Below the pieces are notes generated by a model. The model made no database searches. It saw nothing but the letters and a program-made list of their open reading frames with translations, and was not told the DNA's origin. 64,000 nucleotides of DNA from contig CAWGFG010000007.1 in assembly GCA_963821815.1 (NCBI GenBank), positions 1 to 64,000 of the forward strand, read 5' to 3'. The stretch is from JASGTU01 sp963821815. Lineage in GTDB: Bacteria; Chloroflexota; Anaerolineae; Caldilineales; Caldilineaceae. The position numbers and the translations under genes were made by a program. Positions within the stretch are counted from its first letter, which is position 1, and every line of letters begins with the position of its first letter. Positions 26,030 to 36,042 of the stretch are shown in pieces.

Positions 26030-26932
26030 ATGACCCAGTCCTACTACGGTTCTCTGCTGGACACGCAATATCCGGCGATTCGTCGAGTGCTGCGCGAAGA
26101 CTACCAGCGGCTGGATGATGAAGATCTGGAATACGTTATCGGTGATATATTTCCAGGCGCTGAACCGGACGACGTAGAAAGTTTCCTGCGCTCTCTGCAG
26201 AAATTTGGACGCCAGGCAGCGCCTATTGCGCAGAGGGCATTGCCCGGTGTTATCCAGGGCGCGGTCACAGGAGGCATGACGGCAGGACCTTATGGCGCCC
26301 TTGCCGGCGCGGGGTTGGGAGCTGCTGGTGCACTTTTAAGCCCGTCGACGCCGGCTGCCTCACCGCCGGTCACTGCACCGACACCACCACGACCTACTGT
26401 TTCGCCACCGGCTACCACTCCGACAGCTCAACCGCCCAGCACCAGGACAACACAAAGACCTACTACTCCGACACCGCCAGCCCAGGCAGCCCCAGGAAAT
26501 GACGCCCTGCAACGCCTGCTCTTTCTCCTCTCGCGTCCGGAGACGGCGCGGGCGCTCTCGTCGCTGTTAGTGTCGCACGCAGGCCGGCCTACACAATCGG
26601 TCGCGGGACGACAAGTGCCTGCCATGGCTTTCGCCAATGCCATTTCTGAACTGGCGGGGGAACTTGTCGATTCCTATGCTGCCTATGATGAGGGTGAAGG
26701 CGAAGTCTCGGACTACTTGTTTGACGAGGCAGGCAATGCGCGCGCCGATCTCTTCAATCCTGCCGAGCGCGCCGCACTGCTGGTTGCCGATATGGCGTCT
26801 GTCGCAGCCGGCGCCGAGACCGATGACTACGTTCCGGAGGCAGATTGGGACGATTACGACGATAACGAATGGGTCGATCTAGCCGAAGCGTATGCAACTC
26901 GCGCTGACCGTGGAGCCCACTATGGCGACTGA
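26030..26932 (+). CDS. Operon gene 1: glycine-zipper, acidic C-terminus
   Basis: A 300-residue protein of unknown function. Residues about 1-65 are acidic and helical ('YVIGDIFPGAEPDDVESFLR'). Residues about 75-105 form a glycine/alanine-rich hydrophobic stretch ('GGMTAGPYGALAGAGLGAAG') that could insert in a membrane or pack as a glycine zipper. A Pro/Thr-rich linker (about 110-160) leads to a helical C-terminal domain and an acidic end ('EADWDDYDDNEWVDLAEA'). There is no signal peptide. GGAAGGAGAG precedes ATG 26030. It is first in an operon with overlapping genes that ends in the protease-transglycosylase fusion. Confidence 0.65.
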   Translation: MTQSYYGSLLDTQYPAIRRVLREDYQRLDDEDLEYVIGDIFPGAEPDDVESFLRSLQKFGRQAAPIAQRALPGVIQGAVTGGMTAGPYGALAGAGLGAAGALLSPSTPAASPPVTAPTPPRPTVSPPATTPTAQPPSTRTTQRPTTPTPPAQAAPGNDALQRLLFLLSRPETARALSSLLVSHAGRPTQSVAGRQVPAMAFANAISELAGELVDSYAAYDEGEGEVSDYLFDEAGNARADLFNPAERAALLVADMASVAAGAETDDYVPEADWDDYDDNEWVDLAEAYATRADRGAHYGD

Positions 26933-27590
26933 CTTCCACGTGCCGTATGAGCAGATACTGCAGCAGCTTCAAAACAACGTCGACGCCGACGATAAGGTCG
27001 TTGCCCTCTTTCGCTCCATCTTGGACAACGCAACTCTTCGACCGGAAGAACAGATGATCCTGGAAATGCTCGTTTCGCTCGGGGAGGAATCGCCTAAGGA
27101 CGACGCAGCGTCCGAACACGACGGTATGAACGCCGCTGAGCAGGTAATCGACGGCGAATATGAGGATGTATACGAAGACGAAGACGACTATGACGGCGAT
27201 TACGACGACGGCGACTACAACGGTGGTCCCGAAGATGACGATGTTTGGTACGATCACGCCCGCACGCAAAGCAGGGGGCGCGCTGGCGCCATCGAGCGAA
27301 TGCAGGAGGAACTTGCCGATCTGCGTGAGGTGAACGACACATGGGCCGCCGCTACCGGGTCATGTAAGCTTTGCTTCGGAGGCGACGATACGTGCCATGT
27401 GTGTCATGGACAAGGCGGGCCGGGGTGGCGCAAGGTCCACCCCGAGCTATTCGAGGCGCTGATCGTGCCCATTTTCCAGCGAGGAGGTGCCCCTGAGGAA
27501 TTCAGAATCATTGTCAGAAACTCCCACAGAAGCGAGAGGCGCAGCAGTCGGTCTGTTAGACAGCAAGATAGTACGAGGAGAAGAACATGA
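26922..27590 (+). CDS. Operon gene 2: acidic protein with zinc-knuckle motif
   Basis: A 222-residue protein of unknown function. After a helical N-terminus, residues about 60-105 are almost all Asp, Glu, Tyr and Gly ('DVYEDEDDYDGDYDDGDY'). A CxxC-x6-CxxC motif follows ('CKLCFGGDDTCHVCHGQGG'), close to the zinc-binding repeat of DnaJ-type chaperones. The last 30 residues are Arg/Ser-rich. The ATG at 26922 lies inside the end of gene 1 (11-base overlap). A metal-binding scaffold or chaperone-like adaptor for the large protein is possible; this is inference. Confidence 0.6.
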   Translation: MATDFHVPYEQILQQLQNNVDADDKVVALFRSILDNATLRPEEQMILEMLVSLGEESPKDDAASEHDGMNAAEQVIDGEYEDVYEDEDDYDGDYDDGDYNGGPEDDDVWYDHARTQSRGRAGAIERMQEELADLREVNDTWAAATGSCKLCFGGDDTCHVCHGQGGPGWRKVHPELFEALIVPIFQRGGAPEEFRIIVRNSHRSERRSSRSVRQQDSTRRRT

Positions 27591-28213
27591 TGGACGAGGA
27601 CGTAATGGATCTGCTTGAGTACGCGTTTGACGACGACGAAGACGAGATGGACTACGATTTCGATGATTTTGACGATGCAGAGGATTTCGATGACATGGAC
27701 GACGTCCTGGACGCGTTGATGGACGCCGCGGACGACGAAGATGACTACTCCGAACGACGGCGGCGCAGAAGAAAGGGAAGAAGAGCGCGACGCAGAGTGC
27801 GCAAACCTACGCGACGGGTGACGACGGCAAACACTCGCGGCAACCGCGGACTGCGCGCGGAAGTTCGTCGCAACGCCAAAGGAATCAAGACTGTCAACGC
27901 AAAAGTTGGCGGCGTTAGCCGACGCGTCAAAGGTGTTGTCGCTGTGAACGCGGCGCAGGCCCGCCAGATCGGCAGGCTGGACAAGCGTGTGAAGCTAGAC
28001 GGCGCGCTGGAGTTTGCCGAGAGTTGGAATGGAAGCCAGATGGACCTGTTCGCCGTATTCAAGGGCGCCGTCAAAAGCGGTCTACTCGACAACACCAAGG
28101 GAACATTCGCCAGCCCGGTCGCCATTGGCGGAGTCGGACTGCTTCTCAATATCCTGAGGAATAATCCGCAGGGGTTGGGTAGTCTCTTTGGTTCGCAGGG
28201 AGGGAGCTCATAA
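27587..28213 (+). CDS. Operon gene 3: bipolar acidic-basic protein
   Basis: A 208-residue protein with strongly split charge. Residues 1-55 are nearly all Asp/Glu/Met/Phe ('DEMDYDFDDFDDAEDF'), residues about 56-90 nearly all Arg/Lys ('ERRRRRRKGRRARRRVRK'), then a helical region with spaced Val/Lys repeats and a hydrophobic C-terminus ('PVAIGGVGLLLNILRNN'). It starts within the stop of gene 2 (ATGA overlap). No family is recognised. The charge pattern suggests self-association or binding to the acidic partners of the same operon. Confidence 0.6.
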   Translation: MMDEDVMDLLEYAFDDDEDEMDYDFDDFDDAEDFDDMDDVLDALMDAADDEDDYSERRRRRRKGRRARRRVRKPTRRVTTANTRGNRGLRAEVRRNAKGIKTVNAKVGGVSRRVKGVVAVNAAQARQIGRLDKRVKLDGALEFAESWNGSQMDLFAVFKGAVKSGLLDNTKGTFASPVAIGGVGLLLNILRNNPQGLGSLFGSQGGSS

Positions 28214-28908
28214 TGCCGTTTCTCGTACCCCTAAATGTATTTCCGCGTGAAGGTGAAGTGCCCGCAAGCGCGGGTGCGTCCCAAGGGCTGAGATTGAATC
28301 TCCCCTTGGGGCTGGGCGGATCGGCCGCAGCGTTGGGCCGTACGCGAGAAGAAAATGTGCTGCGGGCTGTGGCCGGCGCGTCCGCACTAAGTCAGCCCAA
28401 GCGTGCCCTTGAACTCGCGCAGAAGGCCAAAGACAAGCCGTCCGAAGTAATCGAGGGCCCATCGCAGGATGAGCTGGAGGAGCTAAAGGCGTCGCTGATC
28501 AGTCCGGTGACCGCGCTACTAGACAGTCGAGACGGCGCACCGGCGGCTACCAAGCAGCACACTGCCGTAGCGCGCGCCGTTGGAGCCGACCCCGTTCTGG
28601 TCGCCGCCGCTCATCAGGTTGTGAAGCAGGATCAGGCGCTCGCCGACGCTGCCGCACGTTGGGTCGCCGCCGTGGATGCAGAGCTGTTGGATCGTGCCGC
28701 CAAGGCAGGCGCGCGTGAAACGCTACTCGAAGCCGTTCCGCCTCGACCAGGTACAACCGGCCAAATCAGCGATCAGGGCAAACAGCTAGAGGTCAAGCTT
28801 GATACGGTTGCGAAGGAGATTCGATCCGACATTGCTGCGCTTGATTCCCGAGTCAGCGCCCTCGAACAGCAGGGCGACAGCGTGAAGTCGGCGTCAGGAA
28901 AGGGCTAG
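28213..28908 (+). CDS. Operon gene 4: helical protein, coiled-coil end
   Basis: A 231-residue protein of unknown function, mostly alanine-rich helices. The N-terminus 'MPFLVPLNVFPREGEVPAS' is not a signal peptide. Residues about 185-225 ('LEVKLDTVAKEIRSDIAALD' then 'SRVSALEQQGDSVKS') form a coiled coil. It begins at the last base of the gene 3 stop codon and ends three bases before the GTG of gene 5, so all five genes are probably translated together. Confidence 0.6.
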   Translation: MPFLVPLNVFPREGEVPASAGASQGLRLNLPLGLGGSAAALGRTREENVLRAVAGASALSQPKRALELAQKAKDKPSEVIEGPSQDELEELKASLISPVTALLDSRDGAPAATKQHTAVARAVGADPVLVAAAHQVVKQDQALADAAARWVAAVDAELLDRAAKAGARETLLEAVPPRPGTTGQISDQGKQLEVKLDTVAKEIRSDIAALDSRVSALEQQGDSVKSASGKG

Positions 28909-28911
28909 ACT

Positions 28912-31900
28912 GTGGGGCAGGTCGATTCGCAGGTAAGCGCATATGACCCGGCCCTTGCTGAAATCTCTCTGGAAGGTGAAGCAGACGACGAGATCGCCCT
29001 GATCGCTCGTCTGACCGATTCTGATACACTGCCCGAAGGTGTGAAGATCGTGACGCGTTTCGGGGATATCGTCACGCTGCGTGTGAGCCGAGCGCGTATT
29101 CGCGAGCTGACAGAGTGTGAAACGGTAACGGCCGTAGAGGCGCCGCGTCGTCTTCGCCGATCCGAAGAGTACGACGAGGACTTCGGCCGCGAAGACTTCG
29201 TCGACCGAAGTCCGGCGCGGAATAACTATGTTCCCGACGACGGGTTCGGCCCCTACACTCGCCGACCCGCGGGGCTGACCGCCACGGGGAAGGGTGTCGT
29301 TATCGGCGTACTGGACTGGGGGTGCGATTTTGCTCATCCGGCCTTCCGCCACGCCGACGGCAGCACCCGTCTACTGGCCATCTGGGATCAGCGTGACAGC
29401 GAGAACGCAGGCGGCGCGCCTCCCCGGGGCTACGGACGTGTCTTTGACGCCGCCGCAATAAACCGCGCCCTGCGCGCATCAGACCCGTATGCGGCGCTGA
29501 ACTATCATCCCGCGGACGCCGGCGGCAGGGCAGGCGCCCACGGCACCCATGTGATGGACATCGCGGCAGGTTGTGATCCCGAAAATGGGATGTCGGGCGT
29601 CGCGCCTGAAGCGGACCTGGTCTTCGTGCATCTTTCGCGCACGACACAGGTCCTGGGCAAAGGCAATCTGGGTGACTCGGCAACCGTTCTGGAGGCGCTT
29701 GACTTCGTCTTTTCGACCGCAGGCGACAGACCGTGCGTCGTGAATATGAGTGTGGGCGCCCATGGCGGCCCCCACGACGGTACCGCGCTGCTGGTGCAGG
29801 GGATCGACCGCGTCATTTCGTTGCAAGATGGCCGCGCTGTCGTCAACAGCGCAGGCAACTACTTCAACAAGCGCGCCCATGCGGAGGGCAGAGCGTTGCC
29901 GAGCGGGGAGAAGTTGCTGCCGTTCCGTGTGCCGCAGGATGACCCAACGGAAAGCGAGATCGAGGTCTGGTATCCTGGGGCGGACAGCCTTTTCGTGGAA
30001 GTGTTCGGCCCCGACGCAACGCGTCTCGCTGCCGTCGCACCCGGGCAGGACAGTCCGTTGGTCATCGCCGACCGTGAGATGGGACATGTCTACCACTATG
30101 TACGCGAATCGCTGAACGGCGATCACCACGTGGACCTGTTTCTAAAGCCCTTTGTTCCCGGCGGAATCTGGGCGCTGCGTTTTACGGGAGAGTCAGTCCG
30201 CGATGGCCGCTTCCACGCTTGGATCGAACGCGATCGCGGTCTGCAACCTAAGTTTCTGCGGCCTGACGTATCCGCCAACTACACCACGGGCACGCTGTGC
30301 AACGGCAGACTGTCAATCACGGTGGGCGCATATGATCCCTATGATAGACGCGCGACCATTGGCCTGTTTTCCAGCGCGGGGCCGACGCGCGACGGTCGCG
30401 TGAAACCCGAACTTGTAGCCCCCGGGGTGCGCATTCGCGCCGCCCGCTCTGCAGCCTACGGCGAACCTCCGCACGCGGGCTATGTGGAGAAGAGTGGAAC
30501 GAGCATGGCCGCTCCGCACGTAACGGGCGCGGTAGCGCTTCTGTTCGAGGCGGCCGGCCGGCCCTTGCCGATTGTGGACACACGAGCGCGACTGTTCTCC
30601 AGCACCAAGAGATCGCTGTTGGAGAGCGGATCGCTGGCGCCGGCGGACCTACATCGCGAGGGGTATGGGTATTTGGACCTAGTCGCTGTGGAGGATGCCG
30701 GTCGTGATGAGGGGGCTGGGCAGGAGATCGCCGGTGCGGCTGACGCTGCAGCGCTGATGCGTCCCGAGCAAGACGAGCGGGAGGGGGATTACGACATGCA
30801 AGACGACAGATACGATGCGGAAGCGGATAATAGTTGGACGTACGACACCGCAGGCGCCGACTGGGACGTGAATGAATGGGCCGCAGAGGCTCAGACCGCA
30901 GACGCGGACGCGGACGCGGACGCTGCGCTGCCGCAGGAAGAGTGGATTGATAGGGAAGACTTCGTCGGCGGGGACTCTGACGGGGATCAATACCAGATTC
31001 CTGACCAGGATGTTGAAGTCGATTTCGGTGCAGAGGAGTCCGTTCGGGCCAGGCAGGCGTCGGAGGCCGTCGACTGGCTCAGCGCCAGCCGCGGGGCGGT
31101 TTCACTGGGACCGGGCGCACACGATGCAGATGAGTTGCCTGAATTGGCGTACGATGAGACCTATGTCGGAACGGCTGCAGCCAGAACGCCAGTCGACGTT
31201 GGATTGGGCGCGGCTGAGGGCTCCGTTCGGGCAGGCGACGTGCTGGAGAGATCCGCTCCCTTCGAAGGAATACACTATTCTGCCGTCGTCCTCTCTGAAG
31301 TGCCGGAGGATTTCGAGGACATAGCCGCACGTGGCGTGCTTGTGGAGTGGTCGGGGCCAGGCGCCTATGTTGAGGTGTTGGAGACGCCGATCGACGGAGG
31401 CTCGGAACGTACGGTCGGCCGCAAGTTGACCGATAGGTGGGGGCGCATGCCGCCCGGCCAAACGGTTCAGAGCTATCAGGCCGCAACGGATTCCTACGAA
31501 GAAACCGTCTCGGTGGATGACATCGACAGTGAAATGAACGGTTTGCGTTGCCGCTTTGACTCACTGTACCGGGCTTCCGGTACAGGTTCCAGTGTACGTA
31601 CCTTTTCCGCTGGCGTGCTTTTGCCCATCGAAAACTGGAACGGGACCGATCCGGAGGCTGTCATAGCAGGATTTCGCGTGCCCAAGGTTGTGCTTTCGCC
31701 TGCGCCACAGACCGCGACGGGTATGCGCCGGTATGACGTCACTCTCGACGCGCAACGCACTGCCGTAGTGCGCAGCGCCCGTGAACTCGCCCAGTGGTTG
31801 GCACGCGAAAGCCAGTACCGCACCAACCGCGGCTTTTGGGAACGGCAGAGGGACCAACTGCAATCCAGCCTCGCTCACCGCCGCACCACCTATTCACGCA

Positions 31901-33768
31901 TGTGGGTGCGACAGATGATGTACAACCGCTTCGACGTCGCCATCGTCTTCTGGGTGAACCACTACAACAGAAGCCTGCGGCCTGGCGTGGCGCTGGATCC
32001 CAACATCGTCAAGTCGATCATCTATCAAGAGAGCCGTATGGGAACATCGGGCTCGCACCTGATCTTGCCGCCGTACGATTGGTCCAATGGCGCCCGCCAC
32101 CCCATCAAGAGCCGCTTCAACATCGGTCAAGCGATAGATTCCTGGGGACCGCAACAGTGGCTGATGATGCAGGAGATGGCTCCGGCTATCTTCACGCGCT
32201 ATCGCCTCAACGACCTGGATCGCACGTGGCACAGTATGTCCAGTAGCGAATATTGGGCGCACCCGACGTTTCGGACTGCGCTGCGCGAATTTTTTGAGTT
32301 TCGCGACGGCAGCGGCCAAAACTTGATGCATTCAGCCGGCCGCGACCTGTACGAAGACTATGGTTTTTGGATTCGCACAGCCATTCGCTGGCTGTTCGTC
32401 AAGTTCCAGGGGTTGCGCACACCGTCCTGGGCTGAGGCGGCCCGCGCCTACAATGGCGGTGGAAGTCGCGCCCGCAGATACCAGCGGGAGGTAATGGCGC
32501 GCGTAGGCAGCACGGAGCCGTATGCCGCGGAGTCCGCACAGTCGGAGGCGGGTGCACCCGCCCAGAATTTTGTCGTTGCCGACTCGTCCTTCTTGCCGGA
32601 AGCGACGCCCAGGCTGGACACGTCTGCACAGCTCACTTGGGTGGATCTGACGCGTGTAACAGATTCGAGCGGCGCCCAACGCGTTTTCTATGTAGTTACC
32701 GGTGCGCCGCGGTCGATTGCCCAGGCGGGGGATGAGGGCAAAGCGGTCTTCCATCTACGCGTTCGCAACACAAACTCCGTCTATAACCATCAAGACGTGA
32801 CTACAAAGGTTCGCCTGCTCGACATCCTGCCCGCACGGCAGTTTCAGCAGGTCCGTCCCTGGCGCAGTTTTTCAGGGCGAGAGTTGGAAGACGAATCTTC
32901 GCGAGTGATCAAGTACTCCTATGACAGACAGGCGCTGTTGGACGCCTACCGCCCGGACTCGCCCTTGACGCGCATTGAGGTGGAATACCATTGGCGCGAG
33001 GCCGGAGAGAGCGCCCAGCGGCACTATAACCGCACCGGTCTTGACTTCATACTCGTCGCCCCCATCGAGTACATGTTCCGCAGCGAGCGGCGCATCATGC
33101 CGCAGTACTTGCCACTGAACAACGCCGCCCTCCATCGCGCCGACTACTGGATCTTCGTGGGCGGTGTGGATTTCACGCCTGACATCCGTACGCCGCTGAC
33201 GGTCCAGCTTGACGTAACCTCGACCGTCAGCAGCAGTGCGACGGGGCAGCAGACGGCAAGCAGCCGGCAGACGCGCAGCACGACGCGCAGCACGAGCACG
33301 TCGAATACCTTCAGTGCACAGATCAGCGGCGAGCTATCGCAAGGCGGGAGCGCCAAGGCTTCGGTTGAGATCTTGGAAGTGGGCGTGCAGCGCATGATGA
33401 AACTCGGCGCCTCCTTGGGCTATTCTCGTACCCGGACCGACACGTCATCCACCACGGTGGCCAATGAGTTTGCGCAATCGCTTATGTATTCGCGCACCTA
33501 TGCCAGCAGCCAAGCGCGCAGCACACGCCTAACGTTAGCAATTTCGCCGCCTCAGGCTTCGCTCCCGCCCACGACGGGCGGCGGCCAACGCAGCGGCGGG
33601 ATAGTAAGCGTGGGCGTCTACCTCTATCCCCTCATAGAGTTTGTCGAGGTTCCCTATGTGGCCTTTCGCGGTGTCAACGCCCTGGGTCAGGCAAGCGAGC
33701 GCCGAAACGGCCGAGTGGCTGTGCCTTTCGTACGGGAATGGCGGCTGACGTCGCACCGCGGTCCGTAA
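28912..33768 (+). CDS. Operon gene 5: subtilase-transglycosylase fusion
   Basis: A 1618-residue protein with three recognisable parts. (1) S8 subtilisin-like protease, about residues 110-600, with Asp135 ('VLDWGCDFAHP'), His210 ('GAHGTHVMDIAAG'), oxyanion Asn316 ('NSAGNYF') and Ser531 ('KSGTSMAAPHVTGAVALLFE'). (2) After an acidic spacer with a DADADADAD tract (about 664), a lysozyme-like lytic transglycosylase fold at about 1020-1190 with Glu1040 in 'IIYQESRMGTSG' and 'EAARAYNGGGSRARRY'. (3) A beta-rich C-terminus whose S/T-rich stretches (about 1440-1545) resemble membrane-inserting hairpins of aerolysin-like toxins. There is no signal peptide. GTG start with AAAGGG upstream. Protease and muramidase calls are firm; pore-forming is speculative. 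Confidence 0.82.
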   Translation: MGQVDSQVSAYDPALAEISLEGEADDEIALIARLTDSDTLPEGVKIVTRFGDIVTLRVSRARIRELTECETVTAVEAPRRLRRSEEYDEDFGREDFVDRSPARNNYVPDDGFGPYTRRPAGLTATGKGVVIGVLDWGCDFAHPAFRHADGSTRLLAIWDQRDSENAGGAPPRGYGRVFDAAAINRALRASDPYAALNYHPADAGGRAGAHGTHVMDIAAGCDPENGMSGVAPEADLVFVHLSRTTQVLGKGNLGDSATVLEALDFVFSTAGDRPCVVNMSVGAHGGPHDGTALLVQGIDRVISLQDGRAVVNSAGNYFNKRAHAEGRALPSGEKLLPFRVPQDDPTESEIEVWYPGADSLFVEVFGPDATRLAAVAPGQDSPLVIADREMGHVYHYVRESLNGDHHVDLFLKPFVPGGIWALRFTGESVRDGRFHAWIERDRGLQPKFLRPDVSANYTTGTLCNGRLSITVGAYDPYDRRATIGLFSSAGPTRDGRVKPELVAPGVRIRAARSAAYGEPPHAGYVEKSGTSMAAPHVTGAVALLFEAAGRPLPIVDTRARLFSSTKRSLLESGSLAPADLHREGYGYLDLVAVEDAGRDEGAGQEIAGAADAAALMRPEQDEREGDYDMQDDRYDAEADNSWTYDTAGADWDVNEWAAEAQTADADADADAALPQEEWIDREDFVGGDSDGDQYQIPDQDVEVDFGAEESVRARQASEAVDWLSASRGAVSLGPGAHDADELPELAYDETYVGTAAARTPVDVGLGAAEGSVRAGDVLERSAPFEGIHYSAVVLSEVPEDFEDIAARGVLVEWSGPGAYVEVLETPIDGGSERTVGRKLTDRWGRMPPGQTVQSYQAATDSYEETVSVDDIDSEMNGLRCRFDSLYRASGTGSSVRTFSAGVLLPIENWNGTDPEAVIAGFRVPKVVLSPAPQTATGMRRYDVTLDAQRTAVVRSARELAQWLARESQYRTNRGFWERQRDQLQSSLAHRRTTYSRMWVRQMMYNRFDVAIVFWVNHYNRSLRPGVALDPNIVKSIIYQESRMGTSGSHLILPPYDWSNGARHPIKSRFNIGQAIDSWGPQQWLMMQEMAPAIFTRYRLNDLDRTWHSMSSSEYWAHPTFRTALREFFEFRDGSGQNLMHSAGRDLYEDYGFWIRTAIRWLFVKFQGLRTPSWAEAARAYNGGGSRARRYQREVMARVGSTEPYAAESAQSEAGAPAQNFVVADSSFLPEATPRLDTSAQLTWVDLTRVTDSSGAQRVFYVVTGAPRSIAQAGDEGKAVFHLRVRNTNSVYNHQDVTTKVRLLDILPARQFQQVRPWRSFSGRELEDESSRVIKYSYDRQALLDAYRPDSPLTRIEVEYHWREAGESAQRHYNRTGLDFILVAPIEYMFRSERRIMPQYLPLNNAALHRADYWIFVGGVDFTPDIRTPLTVQLDVTSTVSSSATGQQTASSRQTRSTTRSTSTSNTFSAQISGELSQGGSAKASVEILEVGVQRMMKLGASLGYSRTRTDTSSTTVANEFAQSLMYSRTYASSQARSTRLTLAISPPQASLPPTTGGGQRSGGIVSVGVYLYPLIEFVEVPYVAFRGVNALGQASERRNGRVAVPFVREWRLTSHRGP

Positions 33769-34961
33769 AACGAACCGTGAGTGCTGGGATATACATGAAA
33801 AGACGATGCTGGTTGGGCCTTCTTGGCGCCTGAACTTGTATTGATCGATCACGTCAAGAACGTTTGCATTTCTCAGCACTGGCGTCAAGCGCGGAATGAA
33901 GTGTCCTCACATGCTGGATCGTTTTTTGTCGGGCGGCCATCAGCCAAGCTTGATGAACGCGAACCAAGCCCACTCAACCCTCGGTAACATCCGTCCGCAC
34001 CCGGTAGAAGCCGTTGACTGGCACGTGATTTTTCGACCCTGATCCGGCAGCGGCAGGTAGAAAACTGTGTCTCTAGTTGGCCAAAGGCTCATTGCTCAAG
34101 CGTTTCGCCTCAGGGCAATGACAGGACTACAGTGCAATGAGAGCGGCCCTAGCTCGGGCCTGAAGCAATGGTCCCGCCGAAGGTCACATCATCGATTGAA
34201 GTGCTTGAGAGTCAAGCGTGTACGCAAGAGCCAATCTCTGCTATATCCGCGGCCCCGAAGGAATTCTCATGGGGCTGGCCCAAGAAACCACAAATCGGTA
34301 AGGTGCTGAATCTGGAAGACGCGTCATCACTTACCAGTTGACCGCCAATCGACACCCTTGGTTCTGGAACCCGTAGGGAGCGTTTATGGTTTACTGGTAC
34401 AAATATAGACGGAACAGGCCTAAACGGTCGTGTATGGGGGTAGTATTGCCTCAGGCGGCGAGATAGAAGGCGCCGCTAGTCGCTGACGCGGAAAGTTAAC
34501 CCCAAAAAGACCCGGACACCACGTCCCTTGGAAGTGCAGGCCTCTCGGCCAACCGCCTGCCCCGCCCGAAAGACCAACGCCAACGCCTTTGCTCCACAGC
34601 TTGTTGGCTCTCGCTTCCCGCCGAGTCCGCCTGTCCTCGTCACTAGTGAATTTCTCTGATATTCTGGAGCGGGTGTCTTGGCGTGATGCTATAGGGATGC
34701 TGTATGCGCAGGAACAACAGTTTCTGGTCGTAAAAAATGACCAAATATTGAATATTAACTTCGCGTAGTCAATGTTATATGCGTTGTTATGGGCTTCAAT
34801 AGATCCCCGTTTCTAGTCATACTGATACTGTTACCGAACAATGATCGTTCTGTCATTTGATCATGTTACCGGACCACCCTCTTCTTTCTGAGATATAGAA
34901 TAAGGTTTTTCCCGTCTGTAAGGTTTTTCCCTTCTGGCGGTTTTGGTTTTCCAGGTTTGAC
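33769..34961. other. No gene recognised
   Basis: About 1.2 kb downstream of the five-gene operon without a convincing reading frame. It contains a tandem 18-bp repeat at 34901-34936. No clear terminator follows the operon stop at 33768. Confidence 0.45.
34901..34936 (+). repeat. Tandem 18-bp repeat
   Basis: TAAGGTTTTTCCCGTCTG (34901-34918) is followed directly by TAAGGTTTTTCCCTTCTG (34919-34936), one mismatch. The function is unknown. It lies just outside the transposase remnant at 34962. Confidence 0.6.
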
Positions 34962-35474
34962 CTACGTCTTGGCTACGGGCGGATAAAGCCAGTGGGAATT
35001 AAGATAGACCATCCCGCTGCCTGTACAGCGCGGTACGTCAGCGGCGTGTGTTGGTGTTATGCCGCAACATCTTTGATTGGCCTGACTATCCCGGCTCCAG
35101 GACACCTGCTGGATACGGCGAACCGTGGAGACGCTGATTCTCTGCAGCTGGGTCTCCAGCTCCTTTGTCACAGTCAACTCACTACGGGACTGCAAATGCT
35201 TTGTCAGCCAAACCAAGTTCGGCTTGAGTCGTTCTGCGCAGATGTGGTCTATACCCTTGCGGCTGAAGCGTGTGGCATCGTCCATTACCGCTCCATAGCT
35301 CCTGCCTCTCTGTTTGCGCTTTGGCTTCCGCTCCAGCTTATCTTGTAGCAGCCGCATCAGCCTTTTCCGGTGCATCTGGTAACGTCGGCCATCTCGTCCA
35401 GCAGACGACCCTGACTCTATTTGTCCGCTATCCAGTGCCTGTCCTGCATCAGTGCAGATACTGGTATCTCTCAT
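34962..35474 (-). pseudogene. Integrase-core-type transposase, N-terminal remnant
   Basis: The 170-codon frame carries the N-terminal part of a transposase with an rve integrase core. Recognisable segments are 'YQMHRKRLMRLLQDK' (helix-turn-helix region), 'HICAERLKPNLVWLTKHLQS' and 'ELETQLQRISVSTVRRI'. The catalytic core that should follow is missing; after 'RRIQQ' the sequence degrades. No terminal repeats were identified. The frame starts upstream of recognisable homology, so the true boundaries are uncertain. Confidence 0.55.
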
Positions 35475-36042
35475 CCACAGTCTTTGATTCTTCGGTGGCT
35501 ATGGCTCCATCATCGGTAACACTATCTATTGAGGGAACCGAGATTCCTTATCAGATTATCTAGGCCAGAATAGGTTGTAAAAGTTTATTGGTGGATTGTT
35601 GGCAGTGGTTATTAGGTATATGTTTCTATGACTACGCGAAACAGTTGAACGATATTAAACGAAAAGAAACACAAAACATACTGATTAACTACTAATGGAC
35701 TGGATCTGACGTCACCATTCTCAATGTAGTGGAGGCGAACAGCAACCTATCCAGTATGGCTGCGATATCTGACTAGGATGATGCACGTGACTTGGATATT
35801 TCACCTGCCGCCACTGAAGCGGAAAGGTCTGCTCAAGCCAATCAGATGTGGGCGAACCCCCCTCCTTCTGCGGGCGTGCGCAACCCCCTTCCCGTCACAA
35901 CTCCACAGCTGGATCCGTGACTGCGTTCACTACTCCCCCGCCCGCAACGCATGCTTATGTGGTGAAGGAAAGCAATCGGAACTCAATGTGTTATGGCATC
36001 TTGTTGTCCCGATATCTCAATATGTCATAATCGCTACATCTT

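Noticed and set aside
28912..33768. Extracellular contractile injection system cargo
   Set aside because: No sheath, tube, baseplate, spike or AAA+ gene is present in the window, so this link cannot be supported.
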